From NCBI GenBank assembly GCA_007026445.1, contig VDMD01000018.1, positions 493,240 through 557,239 on the forward strand: a stretch of 64,000 bases of DNA. The letters run 5' to 3'. The translations under genes and the position numbers were made by a program. Positions within the stretch are counted from its first letter, which is position 1. Each line of letters opens with the position of its first letter. The notes beneath the pieces are model-generated. The model worked only from the letters and a program-made list of their open reading frames with translations, searched no databases and was not told the origin of the DNA. This DNA comes from Schizophyllum amplum (taxonomy: Eukaryota; Basidiomycota; Agaricomycetes; Agaricales; Schizophyllaceae). Positions 18,510 through 28,938 of this stretch are shown piece by piece.

Positions 18510-19424
18510 TGTCAGGCTAAATACGGTTTGTAGATAGTGATGTAAGAAACTAACAAATGTCAGAATCTTGAGTTTGTTATGAGGAGGGGATTTTATACTG
18601 TAGTTACGCGCGATGCGGTCAGGGGCTCGTAAGAGGGAAAAGATGGAAGAGAGGGACAGATCCAAACTAATATCAACAACGGGGCACGTGTCAAGTTCAA
18701 CTTAAGCGTAAGTGTTCTTAGAACCACAGACAAACAGACGATTCCAAGGTGCAGACAAGACATACTGTAATCTACCGAGATCAGAGCTGAACAAGCTGCG
18801 AGTTTCCAATACTCGACTCTTCAGGGTAAAACTGGCTAGACTTACCGAAATACTCTTTCGTGGACTCTTGCGAATTCTGTTGTGGGGTTGTAACGATTCT
18901 CTGTATTCGAACAGAGCACTTGATGCGTAGTTGCAACTACTAACTTGCTGGCGATGTCTGATACGAGCTTAGGAGGTTCCCGCTTCTGGCGATTGATTCG
19001 AATCTTCGACTGGTTTTCTCCTCTGCCAAAGTGGACCTCCTTATATACTCTTCCATCGCTAGCCTGTTTCATAGTCTGGCTGTGCAATCCTGTGCTCGTT
19101 TCAAGCTATCTACTATATGTTCCGTACTATCTACTGTTTGTTTTGTACTAACCCCTTGTTACACAGCCAAAGGCAGTGTATGTTTCAGTCTAGTAATACA
19201 AATCCTGTCCAATAACCTTGCTGCTAGGGCATAAGCTATGCGCACAGCCGAGAGAGGCTGTGTGCACTGCCGAACATAGCCTTGTAACTGAACTACAGGT
19301 CTGGTGATCTGCACATGACTTTCACATGACTTGCACTCATTCCTCTAGTTAGGCGATATGTGGTGTCGCCGGGGCGATAGTCTATTTTACCCGTCTTCAT
19401 ACCAAACCAAATACCCATATGACA
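18510..19424. mobile_element. LTR-like insertion (915 bp, TGTCA...TGACA)
   Basis: This insert in gag begins TGTCA and ends TGACA, the inverted dinucleotide-bounded ends of an LTR. The flanks repeat TCGA (18506-18509, 19425-19428). It has no recognisable coding sequence and carries TATA-like stretches (CTTATATACTC near 19040). I read it as a solo LTR of an unidentified family. The duplication is only 4 bp as seen; a fifth base differs. Confidence 0.6.
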
Positions 19425-20476
19425 TCGATGCTGAGCTTGAGTGGCTGCTCTACACCAAGCTCAGTCCCGACGCCGCTGCGCTGGTCAAGGACTGCAAAGG
19501 GGCAAAGGCGATCTGGAAGGTGCTGAAGGAGAAGTACGAGAAGCCCACTCCCTGGAAGCGCATGCATGCTCGCAAGGCCTTCCAGCAGTGCCGCCATGAC
19601 CCCTCTCACCCCATCGAGACACACATTGCCAATGTCAAGGCGCAGAAGGCCATCCTCACCGGCCAGGGCGTCACTGTCTCTGATGACGAGGTCATGGATG
19701 TCATCCTCATCAACCTGGATGACTCCTTCGATCAGATATGTATCAACATCCTCTCCCAGACCGCCCTCACCCTCGACACCGCCATTAACATGCTCACCTC
19801 GTCCCCAGGAGCAGGAGGGTCTGTTGGACGGGCGCCAGAATGACCCCAGCACATTCTGGTTGGACGACAAGGGGTATCGCTGGTGCAACGTCAACAGCAG
19901 GGACTGTCACCGCTGTGGGTGTTCCGGGCATATCGCCGCCTTCTGCATGTTCGCCATGCCCGAGACGATCAGGCAAAAGATCTCGGACAAGGTGCATCTC
20001 AATGCGAACATGGTCGCCTCGCTCGCGGAGCTTGACGCGGAGGTCGAGCAGGACTACCAGGTGGATCAGGCTTATGGCGCGTATGTCGTTCCTGCTTGTC
20101 GGTCGTCCCCCTCCCCTCCTTCTTCACCGCGTCTCGCTTCTCCCGCCCCTTCGTCCTCGGCCACCGCTTCTGTCCGCCAGGGTCGTGCCCCTCGTTCCTC
20201 CAGGAATGCGCCAAAGATAATCCTCTTCTCGTGATGGATATAGGAGGATGCACATTCGGTGGGAGTTGCAGGATTAGGTGGGAGCTTGATTAGGTGGGAG
20301 TTCTTTTGCGGTCCGGCGCACAGGTGGGAGTGTTGGGATTGGTGTGCTTGGACCGGCCCAATGGGGAAGTCCGCCAGATTAGGTAGTCATTGTTCCCATT
20401 GTACTCTCTCGTCCTGAACCATCACCTTTTGTGTTCGTGTTTGTGTCTGTGCCCGCTTTCTTCACTTAATAGTAAC

Positions 20477-20708
20477 GACGGCAGCAAAATGTGTTGAGGA
20501 GAGAGGGGCAGTCGTGGTGTAGGCTGAGATCGGGCTGGCATTCAATGGGACTAATCTCCTCGTCTTGTCCTCATCTCCATTGTGTGTCCCAAATCACGCC
20601 ATCATGGTTGAGATCTCTCACTGCACCGGCACCCACCCCTTGGTTGCCCCTGCAGGCCACGGGTACACAAGTAAGTAGGGCCCGTGGCCATATAATGATA
20701 GCTCAAAC
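20477..20708. other. Unassigned stretch
   Basis: The sequence between the interrupted gag-only element and the MITE at 20709 shows no gene or repeat that I can identify. Confidence 0.4.
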
Positions 20709-21211
20709 CAAGGGGGTGCTGGGTTTGCAGAAAATGACCGCGGGTCCAAATTCTTTGTAGACCGATTACCCCTCCCCCCCTCCCCCTCACGTGATAGCAC
20801 ATGCGCTCGGCAATTGCTGTTTTAGCAGCTGGCGTGTCGGCGCGGGTTTTGCAGGTTCTTATACCCTCTTGTCGCACTATTTATCAACATCTGAACTTAT
20901 TTAGAGCTAATTATGTCTCATTTTTGTTCAAAGTCAGAAGTTTTGGTGTCATCGAAATCCGAACGTTGGCCACGTGACTGTGCGCGTGCAAGAGCCAGTT
21001 GCCTGCAAATTGCCTGTGTCTCGTCGAATATGAGAGAAGCTGCTGTGGGGGATGTATGTATAGCCTACATATGAGTAAATCATGGGTATTGGGATGCACA
21101 GAGCAGCCCTAGAGTGTAATTCAAAGGAGGTCCAAATTAATTTTAAGCAGGCTGCCGACCCCCCCTCCCTCCCCACCCCCGGTGCGCTATTTTTAGTTCG
21201 ACACCCCCTTG
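20709..21211. mobile_element. hAT-like MITE, second copy (503 bp)
   Basis: It has the same termini (CAAGGGGGT / ACCCCCTTG) as 17898-18409 and similar end segments, including a C-rich run (about 21163-21181). The flanking octamers differ (GCTCAAAC left, CGCAGAGG right), so no target duplication is visible. Its right flank is copia RT sequence and its left flank is not, so a deletion next to the MITE probably removed the 3' part of that copia element. Confidence 0.7.
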
Positions 21212-21796
21212 CGCAGAGGCAGAGAAGGATGCGGATGGATTCCAGGCTAGCGACGGGGGCGAAGACGTCCTGATAGTTGATTCCCTCGCGCTGAGTGAAG
21301 CCGTGCGCAACAATGCGCACCTTGTACCTCTCGATGTTGCCCTTCGCATCTTCCTTGATGGAGAAGACATGCTTTGAGGTGATGGGCTTGACCCCTGTTG
21401 GGATTGGGACCTCTTCAACAACGTCGTTCAGCTTGAAGCTGTTCAACTCTTCCGACTGCGCGTCAAGCCACACGTATTGGGGACCTTCCGCGCACCGCTG
21501 CTAGAGCGCCCACCAGTGGCTGCGCCTGCAAAAAGCTCGTCCTCCATGAAAGAGATGTTGGCAGATTCCTCGTCAAGCTCTGGCGCTGGTGCTTCCTCGG
21601 CGGGTTCTGGCGGAGGCGGAGACGGAGGCGCGGGTTCAGCGGGCGCCGCCTCACGGGCTGCTCTGCGCTCTTCGAGCTGTGCCTCTCGTTCGCGGATCTG
21701 GGTGTGCCTCTTCTCCCGCTGTTCACTCTGCAACCTTTGCTGTCGCTCGCGGGTCTCGAGGTAGCCGCTATCCTTTGGTTTGGACACCTTTTGCTG
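21212..21796 (-). pseudogene. pol: Copia-1 pol, RT N-terminal part (truncated)
   Basis: On the minus strand this continues the copia pol that is interrupted by element D. It begins with an Arg/Glu-rich linker (ERQQRLQSEQREKRHTQ) and leads into the N-terminus of a copia-type RT (VRIVAHGFTQREGINYQDVF, APVASLESIRIL). A frame break near 21476 separates the two. The RT stops at the MITE border, so the catalytic DD motif, RNase H and 3' LTR are missing. Confidence 0.85.
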
Positions 21797-22865
21797 TACC
21801 GAGGTTTGTAATACACCCCGTGAATATGCGTAACGCGTATTGCAATCTGTACGTGAGCTTCACGGGGCCGGCAAATGCCGTTCCGTGAGCCCGCCGCTGC
21901 CCTCCGGGAAGCCGGGCAATGCCTATATCGAGCCCGGGCGGGCTGATAAGCGTGGCGCGTGGCACTCCTGCCGCCGCGACGCTCGCGTGCCACTCTGATG
22001 CGCCGTCCATGACGTCACACCGACGCGTCACAGCGTCGGCGTCGCGCGCGCGCGCGCGCCGTCGCCGCCGCGCGTCGTTCAGGCCTCGTAAAATAGCAGA
22101 ATACATTCTAATGTATGGAAATGTAGTATACTACGAAATATGAGCGGGGAGAGGCATGAGGAGCAGCAAAAAAGCGCAGAAAGGGCGACCGAAAATTTTC
22201 GCCCGCCCTCGCTGCGTCCGCGCTGTCCGTGTGGGGGCGGGAGCTCACGGCAAAGATGGGAGAGTGTGAGGGAGAGTCCCTTGAGACCGAGGACGCGTTG
22301 CCGTGCCAGGGAATAGGCGCTTCTGTGTTTGGCGGGGCGATCGAGGGGGGGGGGGGGCGCGCCTGCGAGGGAGCGACGCGCTGCAAGCGCACGCTGGCGG
22401 CTGCGTAGTCCACAGCGGCACGCCTCAGCACAAATACGGCGCCGCGCATGGCGCCGGAGCGCGACGGCGGAGTGCACGCATCGCGCTGAGTGAGGTACGA
22501 GGGCGGTGCGCGTTGCAGCTGGCCGAGCAAAAATCACAGCGCTGCCGCCGTGAGAGCGCCTGCTCGCAGCCCCAGTCAGCCCTACCACGCGCTAAGCACC
22601 CTACGTAGGGTGCATAAACGAGCGGGAAGGCGCTGGGGTGTGACAGTGCTTGGCCGCGTCGTCATGTGCATGCGCTCCGCGCAGGGCGTCGTGGTGCGCC
22701 ATGAACAAGACATGGGGGAGAGGGGGTGGAAGGCGTCGGGGGAAGCTGCACGCGCCGCAGCATTGCTTGTGCCATTGTCTGGTGGGCTGCGAGCGCTGCC
22801 CGCGCGAGACGCGGGCAGCGTTCAACGTGTGTTAGTTCATGTATCTAGTCTTGTAACTATTATGA

Positions 22866-23000
22866 CGCACCTAAGGGGGCTCAACAGAGCCCCCGCCCCT
22901 TCTTCATGCTCGCCCCGCGCGTGGGCGGCTTCGCGTTCAATCGGTGTGAGCAGACGTGATGACGAGAGGAGAAGAGCGACGGTGATCGTGACACGACGAT
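22866..23000 (+). repeat. Short repeat family X, copy 3
   Basis: It begins ACGCACCTAAGGGGGCTC, followed by a GAGCCCC hairpin arm, and resembles 1651-1805. It faces an inverted partner at 23690-23830, so the two could be the arms of a 0.96-kb sub-element inside element D. Confidence 0.45.
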
Positions 23001-23689
23001 TGCGCGGAAAGCGCGACGTGGAGTCACGCCCGGCAAGGCAAGCAGATGAAAGGAGGTGAGGGGAAGAGGGTCGAGCCAGATCCAGGTCAGGAGTAGGCAT
23101 CGCTGGTGGTCGCGATGATATGTTGTTCTTCGGGACCGCATATCTTGTTCTTTGGGACCGCACGGATGCCGGTCGTCGTTGCCTTCGACGGTCTCGGTAA
23201 ATGCCCGCAATGTATGAGAGCACAAAGCGAGAAAACAATCATATCTATAGTACATGTAAGAGATATATCCGAAATTTTCAAGCGAAACGAACGGTGGGAA
23301 GATGTCACAACAGCAATCGGGTTGGACAAGGTAGTGAATTCAAGTGATTCGGATCGTTCAAGCACTCGAACGAGAGGCTCATTGTCCCAGTCCCTCGCCG
23401 GGTACTACCTTCAGAAATCCAGAAATCAAACTTGTATGTTCTATGTACATATATCGTGTATAATTACAGCATGAGAAGGCTTGGATGAATTGGATAAGGC
23501 TAATGAGTGACTGGCAGTGTCTTATTCTTGCATATTTCATCATTATAACTTTCTCTGAGTTGGTATATATACATCTAACCCTGGGAAGTGGGTCTACAGT
23601 ACATCATACACAGTCTCATAACCTTTTCTCTGAGGAACTCGGATGCGATGGATGAGCATCGCGCGCGCGCGCGTCCAAACGTGCTCATA

Positions 23690-23830
23690 CGGACGTGTTC
23701 GTGACGTGACCGTCACTCGCGCTCCTCCTCCTCAACCACCATCTTGCCGCCGCGGGGTCGACGCACAACGCGCCGAGCGCGTAGAATACGCAGGGAACGG
23801 GCATAGGGGCCCTCCAGGTGCGTGTACAGC
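23690..23830 (-). repeat. Short repeat family X, copy 4 (inverted)
   Basis: The reverse complement begins ACGCACCTGGAGGGCCCC and contains GTCACGTCACGAACACGTC, the hallmark of family X. It pairs with 22866-23000. Confidence 0.45.
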
Positions 23831-25015
23831 TCCTTTCACGCGTCAATTTGCTGATATAGTGTTTATTTTTGCTGTGCAGACCAAAGGTGGCCGCACGCAC
23901 CTGCTCGTGCCGCCCTATGAGGGCCCCTCGCCCATACCTCTACCACCTTCGCCCACAGTGAGGTAGGGGCTAAGGCGAGGGGCTTTCTGAGGTGACACGA
24001 GTTCGCGCGCGGCCACTCGCCCACGTCGCCCTGATCGCGGCGACAGCGCCAACGCGCACACGCCCGCCGTAGTCTACGCCCCCCCCTTCCACCCCTCCAC
24101 TATCCCCCCGCGCGACGGCAGCGGCATACCATCCACGCGTGGTATGTCCCCTCGCCCGCCGCTGCGCCTCTACCCGCAGCGCGCAAAGGCCATCGGCGAC
24201 GTGTCATGCACATCGACGAGGCCTAGCGCTCCGGCGTGTCCTCCGAGGTTATGCGTGCCCTTTTCAGGGTACGCTTCTCTTGGGTACACGCTGGCCGCAG
24301 CTGCGAGCGGACGCATTCGCGTCCGTGCACGGTAGCAGCTGCGCGAGGCAGACACAACGCGCATGACGTGTGCGCGTCTGTGCGCCGTCCCGCGCAGCGC
24401 GCGGCACACAGCATGCGTATAGTGCACTGCGATGCTCAGCGCAGCCCACGCTGTGCATTGCGTGCCCGCGCGTCCGCGGCAGCGACACCGCCCGTCCCCC
24501 GGGGCCGATCGCCCCGTCGAGCGCGGACGTGCGCGTCCCCTGGCGCGGCAACGCGCTCGACCACTAGAAGAGACCTCCCCCTACATCCCCTCACCCGCGG
24601 CGTGAGCCCCAGCCCCCTACATGGACAGCACAAGGGCGTCGAGGGCTGGCGAAAATTTTCGCTATCCCTTTTGACGCTTTTTTGCTGCTCCTCATGCCTC
24701 TCCCCGCTCATATTTCGTAGTATACTACATTTCCATACATTAGAATTTATTTTGCTATTTTACGAGGCCTGAACGACGCTGTGACGCGTCGGTGTGACGT
24801 CATGGACGGCGCATCAGAGTGGCACGCGAGCGTCGCGGCGGCGGGAGTGCCACGCGCCACGCTTATCAGCCCGCCCGGGCTCGATATAGGCATTGCCCGG
24901 CTTCCCGGAGGGCAGCGGCGGGCTCACGGAACGGCATTTGCCGGCCCCGTGAAGCTCACGTACAGATTGCAATACGCGTTACGCATATTCACGGGGTGTA
25001 TTACAAACCTTGGTA

Positions 25016-27769
25016 CAGCACAAGCTGGTTTGGAGGCCTTCCGCTCCTGTGGGGTGCGTAGACCAGCCCAGCGAGACGGTCCAGGTTCTGGCGCAGGAGG
25101 TGGTGGCACCTCATTTGGCAAGGATAGGCGGGGAATCCGTGAGGTCCTCTCCCGGCGGCGTGGAGCACGCTCGGCTGGCTCAGGTGAGGGTCCACGGCTT
25201 GATGGAGGAGAGTCTCCCACTGACTCTGGCGCAGGTGGTGCTGGTCCTCCCACTCGACCTGGACGGGGTGGTGGAGGTGCATCGTCATCGTCCTCGTTGT
25301 CATCAGGTGGTGAGGAGATGTTGCGCGGGCGTAGATGCTTGCGGAAGTCCTCCCACTGCTCGTCGTCGTCTTCAGAGCGCAACTCGGCTGGGGCGGAGGA
25401 GGCAGCGTCAAATTTGACATGGCGCGACGTGAATATCTTGCCAGTGGAGACTTCCAGGAGCTTGTAGCCTTTTGTCCCCTCCGAGAGTGCGTAACCAATG
25501 AATACGCAGCGGCGGGCCCGGTCAGCGAACTTCCCCTTGCGGAGCTTCTTGTCAATGAGGGGATAAGCTGGGCAGCCGAAGGGATGTAAGTTGCTGAGGT
25601 TGACCGGGCGCTTGACCTTGCGGAGGCGGTTGCGCGGCAGCTCCCCCTTGTGCCGACTGGCGGGGGAGATGTTGATGGTATCGGCTGAGTACTGCATGGC
25701 GTATGTCCAGTACTTCCGCGGGAGTCCTGACGCGGCAAGGTTGGTGATCGCCCGGGTGACCAATGTCTGGTTCATACGCTCGGCGATCCCGTTCTGCTCC
25801 GGCGTGTACGGGTCGGTCTTCTCGTGGATGATGCCGTGCTTGCGAAACTCGGCCTCGATAGCTTTTGAGGTGAACTCGCCACCGCCATCAGTTCGGAAGA
25901 ACTCGATCCAGCCTTCCAGCCACTCCCACTCCTCGATGGGGTTTCCAGTTTCGCGCTCGCGCTGGAGGCGCCACTCTCGAAGCTTCTTCAGCACCTCGGA
26001 CTTCTTGTGCGTGAAGATGACCCAGACGTTTGACGAGAAATGGCAGACCAGGACAATCCAGTAGAGGAGGCCACCGGGGCCAGCGGGTGAGACTGGACCA
26101 CCGACGTCGCAGGACACAAACTGGAGGGGATGTGTGGCGCGAGTCGTACTCCGCTTGAAAGGTAGCTTCTTCATCTTCCCCATGATGCATGGCTCGCAGA
26201 AGGAAGGAATGCCGGTGGAGCGTAGTGACACCCTGCAGCTGGTTATGCCGGACCATGTTGCAGAGGCTCTCATGGTTTGTGTGACCCATGAGGTGGTGCA
26301 GGCGGTTGATGTCCATGGCAAAAGCGGCATGCTCGTCCATGCCCAGCGGCTGGCAGTCGACATGGTAGAGGCCGCTCTTTTGCTTGGCGATGCAGGCCAC
26401 ATCATCTGACGAGTCGCGTACCACATATGTATCACCTTCGAAGACGACACGCATGCCACTCTTGGTGATTTGCGGGACCGAGATGAGAGTGAGGGCAAGG
26501 TCAGGGACATGAAGCGTGTCCTTGATTTTAAAGTCGCGCATGCCGTCCGGGGTTCTGGCTGAGAAGCGGAGGGTGCCCTTCCCAATGGCCTTAACGATGG
26601 AGTCATTGCCCAAGTGGACATCGCGCGGCGACTCAAGCTTCCGGTAGGTGCCCAGTTCGAAGTAGCGGTCAAGGTTGGACATTGTCTTCGAAGCACCAGA
26701 GTCCATGATGGTGGCCTTTCTTCGCTTGGAGGGGCTGGGATCGGACAAGACATAGGCGGAAATCTTCTTGTAGGTGCGAGTAGAGATGACATGTGCTTCG
26801 TCTACATCAGAGTCCAAGTCCGAGTCCGAGTCCGACTCCTTCTTGCGCTGCGCAGCGCGATTCGCCTTCTCCCGCCCCTTCTTCTTCTTCCCTCGCCTCC
26901 TCAATGGCCTTCTTCCCTTCGTGACACTCCTCAGTGCCATGGAAGCTGCCAGGGCCATGCCATAGGCATCCCTTCGGCTGCTTCTTTGCCTTCTCCTTGC
27001 CCTTCGACTTCTTCGACAAGCTCGCGCGTGGCGCGCTGGCGGCGTGGGCCTGCTTGTTGTTCTTGTCGTCAGACTCCTCGTGCTTCGTGGCGTGAGCATG
27101 GAGATTCGCCTCCACACCGTCTAGCGTGAGCGGGTTGGTAGGGGTGGCGGAAGCAGAGATGGTGGAGGAGAGGATCTTGTACTTGTCGTTGTCTGGGAGG
27201 GAAGCGAGGAGGATGAGGGGAGTGAGGGAGGAGTTTATGGCGAACTTGAGGGTGTCGAGGCGCTCGATCATCTGACGCATGAGCTGGAGGTGAGCGTTCA
27301 TGGTCTTGTCGCCGATCTGGCCGTCCTCGGGCAGCTTGAGGCGCGTCCGCATCAGCTTGATGAGGATGCCGAGGGCGGACTCCGCCATGTTCGTCTGCTC
27401 GAACTCCTTGGTGAGTGCGTCCCAGAGGTCCTTGGCGCTCTTCTGCTGGCGGTACTTCAGCGTGAGGGAGTTGGAGAGCTTGCTGCGGATGGTGGCGAGG
27501 GCACGGCTGTTGCAATATTGCCAGCTGTTCCTCCGATCGGTGGAGGTACCGGTCGCCGGAGCGGTAGAGGAGGTGGTGCCAGCACCTGGGGAGGGGGATG
27601 TTGCGCCTGCGGGCGTCGTAACCGTGATCGACGGTGTCTGTGTCTCCGAGCCGTCAACGATGCCCATAAGGTCCTCCTTGTTCAGGAGGTCCCCCATGTG
27701 TACGCTCCAGAGGGGCCAGTCATTGGGCCCATGGAGGAAGCCGCTCTGGTCTGCCGTGTCCGAGGTCAT
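25016..27769 (-). pseudogene. gag-pol: Copia-1 gag and pol (protease, integrase), frameshifted
   Basis: The minus-strand coding begins at ATG 27769. Gag (about 27769-26870) has a UBN2-like region (WDALTKEFEQTNMAESALG) and a CLWHGPGSFHGTEECHEGKK segment. After a frame change comes the aspartic protease IMDSGASKTMSN (near 26700), then a GAG-pre-integrase region. After a second frame change near 26200 come the integrase core (RTDGGGEFTSK, PYTPEQNGIAERMNQT) and a Pro/Asp-rich linker. It is cut by element D at 25015. Order PR-INT-RT is that of Ty1/copia. The two frame changes and the truncation make it non-functional. Confidence 0.9.
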
Positions 27770-27835
27770 GGCGAGAGCGGGAGAGTGAGTCGTATAGATG
27801 AGGTCTTGCTCAGCTAGTAAGGATGTGCAGGACAC

Positions 27836-28616
27836 GTAAGACCTCAGTCTTCCTGCAGTGAGGGTAAAGACTGTATTCGTACCTAAGGATGCGCAGGACG
27901 CGTAAGACTAAGGTACTGTTAGCTGAGGATAAAGTAAATATAGTGTAAGACGCACCCTCAGTCTTCCTGCAGTGAGGGTAAAGACTGAGGGGCGAAAAAG
28001 GGCGGAGCCCCTATAAAAGTAAGCATTAGAGTTCCCTAATCGGGAATTGTGAGGGTGCAAGGTACTTAGATGCACCGTGTGACGTGACACAGTGCGTCGG
28101 GCTGAAGGCAGGCTCGTCCGCCTACCCACCACTTTTGACAGCCCTAGAATATTTTGAAGGCAGGCGGGCATGAAATGCGATCGCTTTGCGGGGGTAGAAT
28201 GTCTGCCCGGCAAAACCCGCTCGTACCCCCTAGCAAATGGAGGACGGACGCCTGTCAACGAAACGGTCTCCCCAGTACAAATGGACGCTGTATCGATAGT
28301 AATGGCCTAGTTACGCATGGGGATGCTCGTTTTGGGATGTTAGATGTTGGAGAGAGCTTGTCAAAGGCGCATAAGGCGGTGCATAGCCGTATTTCGGGGC
28401 TTACGCCTCTTTTCCACATTTCTCCCTAAGCAGGATGACTTGGGCTTTGAAACTTTGTAGGATAATGTTTGAATGTATGATCTATACTATGATCATTTTT
28501 TCACGATTTTTGGAATGCTCACGCGCACACGCGGCGGGTGTTTCGCTGGGGGGTCATGTTTCTATTGTGGGTCAGCGACAGTATGCTACCTACGCAGTGC
28601 TATGTAGCGAGGGGCA
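27836..28616. other. Copia-1 upstream flank with a duplicated 31-bp motif
   Basis: Bases 27843-27873 and 27957-27987 are direct repeats (CTCAGTCTTCCTGCAGTGAG and following bases). They may belong to the LTR of copia-1, whose 5' LTR should lie here, but I cannot define LTR ends. The rest up to 28616 holds no gene; a nearly repeated TATGCTACCTACGCAGTGC occurs at 28592 and 35421. Confidence 0.45.
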
Positions 28617-28857
28617 TGTTAACATACATACGGACCTATACACGAACACGTGACTTTGACCATTATATACTCGCTTCCGCATTCGCATTACCTCAGTCGT
28701 TCTTTCCCTCTTACCAGACGGCTGAGGTATGTGCATATTCACCTAGACCACTGTAGTTACTGACTCATAGTCTAGACCTACGTGCTATAGGTGAATCTAG
28801 TCGTTCTTTCCCTCTTACCAGACGGCTGAGACCTACGTGCTATAGACTGAGATTACA
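28617..28857 (+). repeat. 5' LTR of copia-2
   Basis: 241 bp, TG...CA bounded. It contains TTATATACTCG (TATA-like) near 28664 and two copies of a CTTTCCCTCTTACCAGACGG segment. Confidence 0.9.
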
Positions 28858-28869
28858 GGTTATGAGCCA
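28858..28869 (+). promoter_or_regulatory. Half-tRNA-Met primer binding site of copia-2
   Basis: GGTTATGAGCCA follows the LTR directly. Its first eleven bases equal those of the gag-only elements, so both families probably prime from the same tRNA-Met anticodon fragment. Confidence 0.65.
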
Positions 28870-28938
28870 CTAAACCCCAGCTCTTTCCATTGCACGCACG
28901 TCTCCGGGCTCTCTACGACTCGCCCGCCTCCTGCGAAG

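Larger units (their letters stand above)
17814..20235 (+). pseudogene. gag: Broken gag of the second gag-only element
   Basis: Coding pieces at 17814-17897, 18410-18509 and 19425 to about 20235 together cover the gag seen at 15628-16674. The CCHC knuckle survives (CHRCGCSGHIAAFC, about 19905-19946), but the deletion near 19800 shifts the frame. Two insertions interrupt it upstream. Confidence 0.85.
17548..20471 (+). mobile_element. Second gag-only LTR element, interrupted by two insertions
   Basis: LTRs 17548-17688 and 20331-20471 (141 bp each, at least one mismatch) are flanked by the target duplication GTAAC (17543-17547, 20472-20476). The PBS GGTTATGAGCCC is at 17689. The internal gag is split by a 512-bp MITE (17898-18409) and a 915-bp LTR-like insertion (18510-19424). 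It has also lost about 90 bp near 19800 relative to the complete copy at 15377-16940. It is in opposite orientation to that copy. It is inactive. Confidence 0.92.
21799..25013. mobile_element. Large TIR element D inserted in copia-1
   Basis: The 3215-bp insert has inverted ends (about 21799-22210 and 24640-25013). Outer ends are CCGAGGTTTGTAATACACC and CCAAGGTTTGTAATACACC on opposing strands. TA at 21797-21798 and 25014-25015 is the likely target duplication; removing the insert restores an in-frame copia reading across the palindromic site CTGTACAG. Each arm contains an A/T palindrome GAAAATTTTC beside a GCGC/A-rich block and an AT-rich stretch, as in element A. The interior is GC-rich with two inverted copies of repeat X. 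No transposase was found. Confidence 0.82.
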
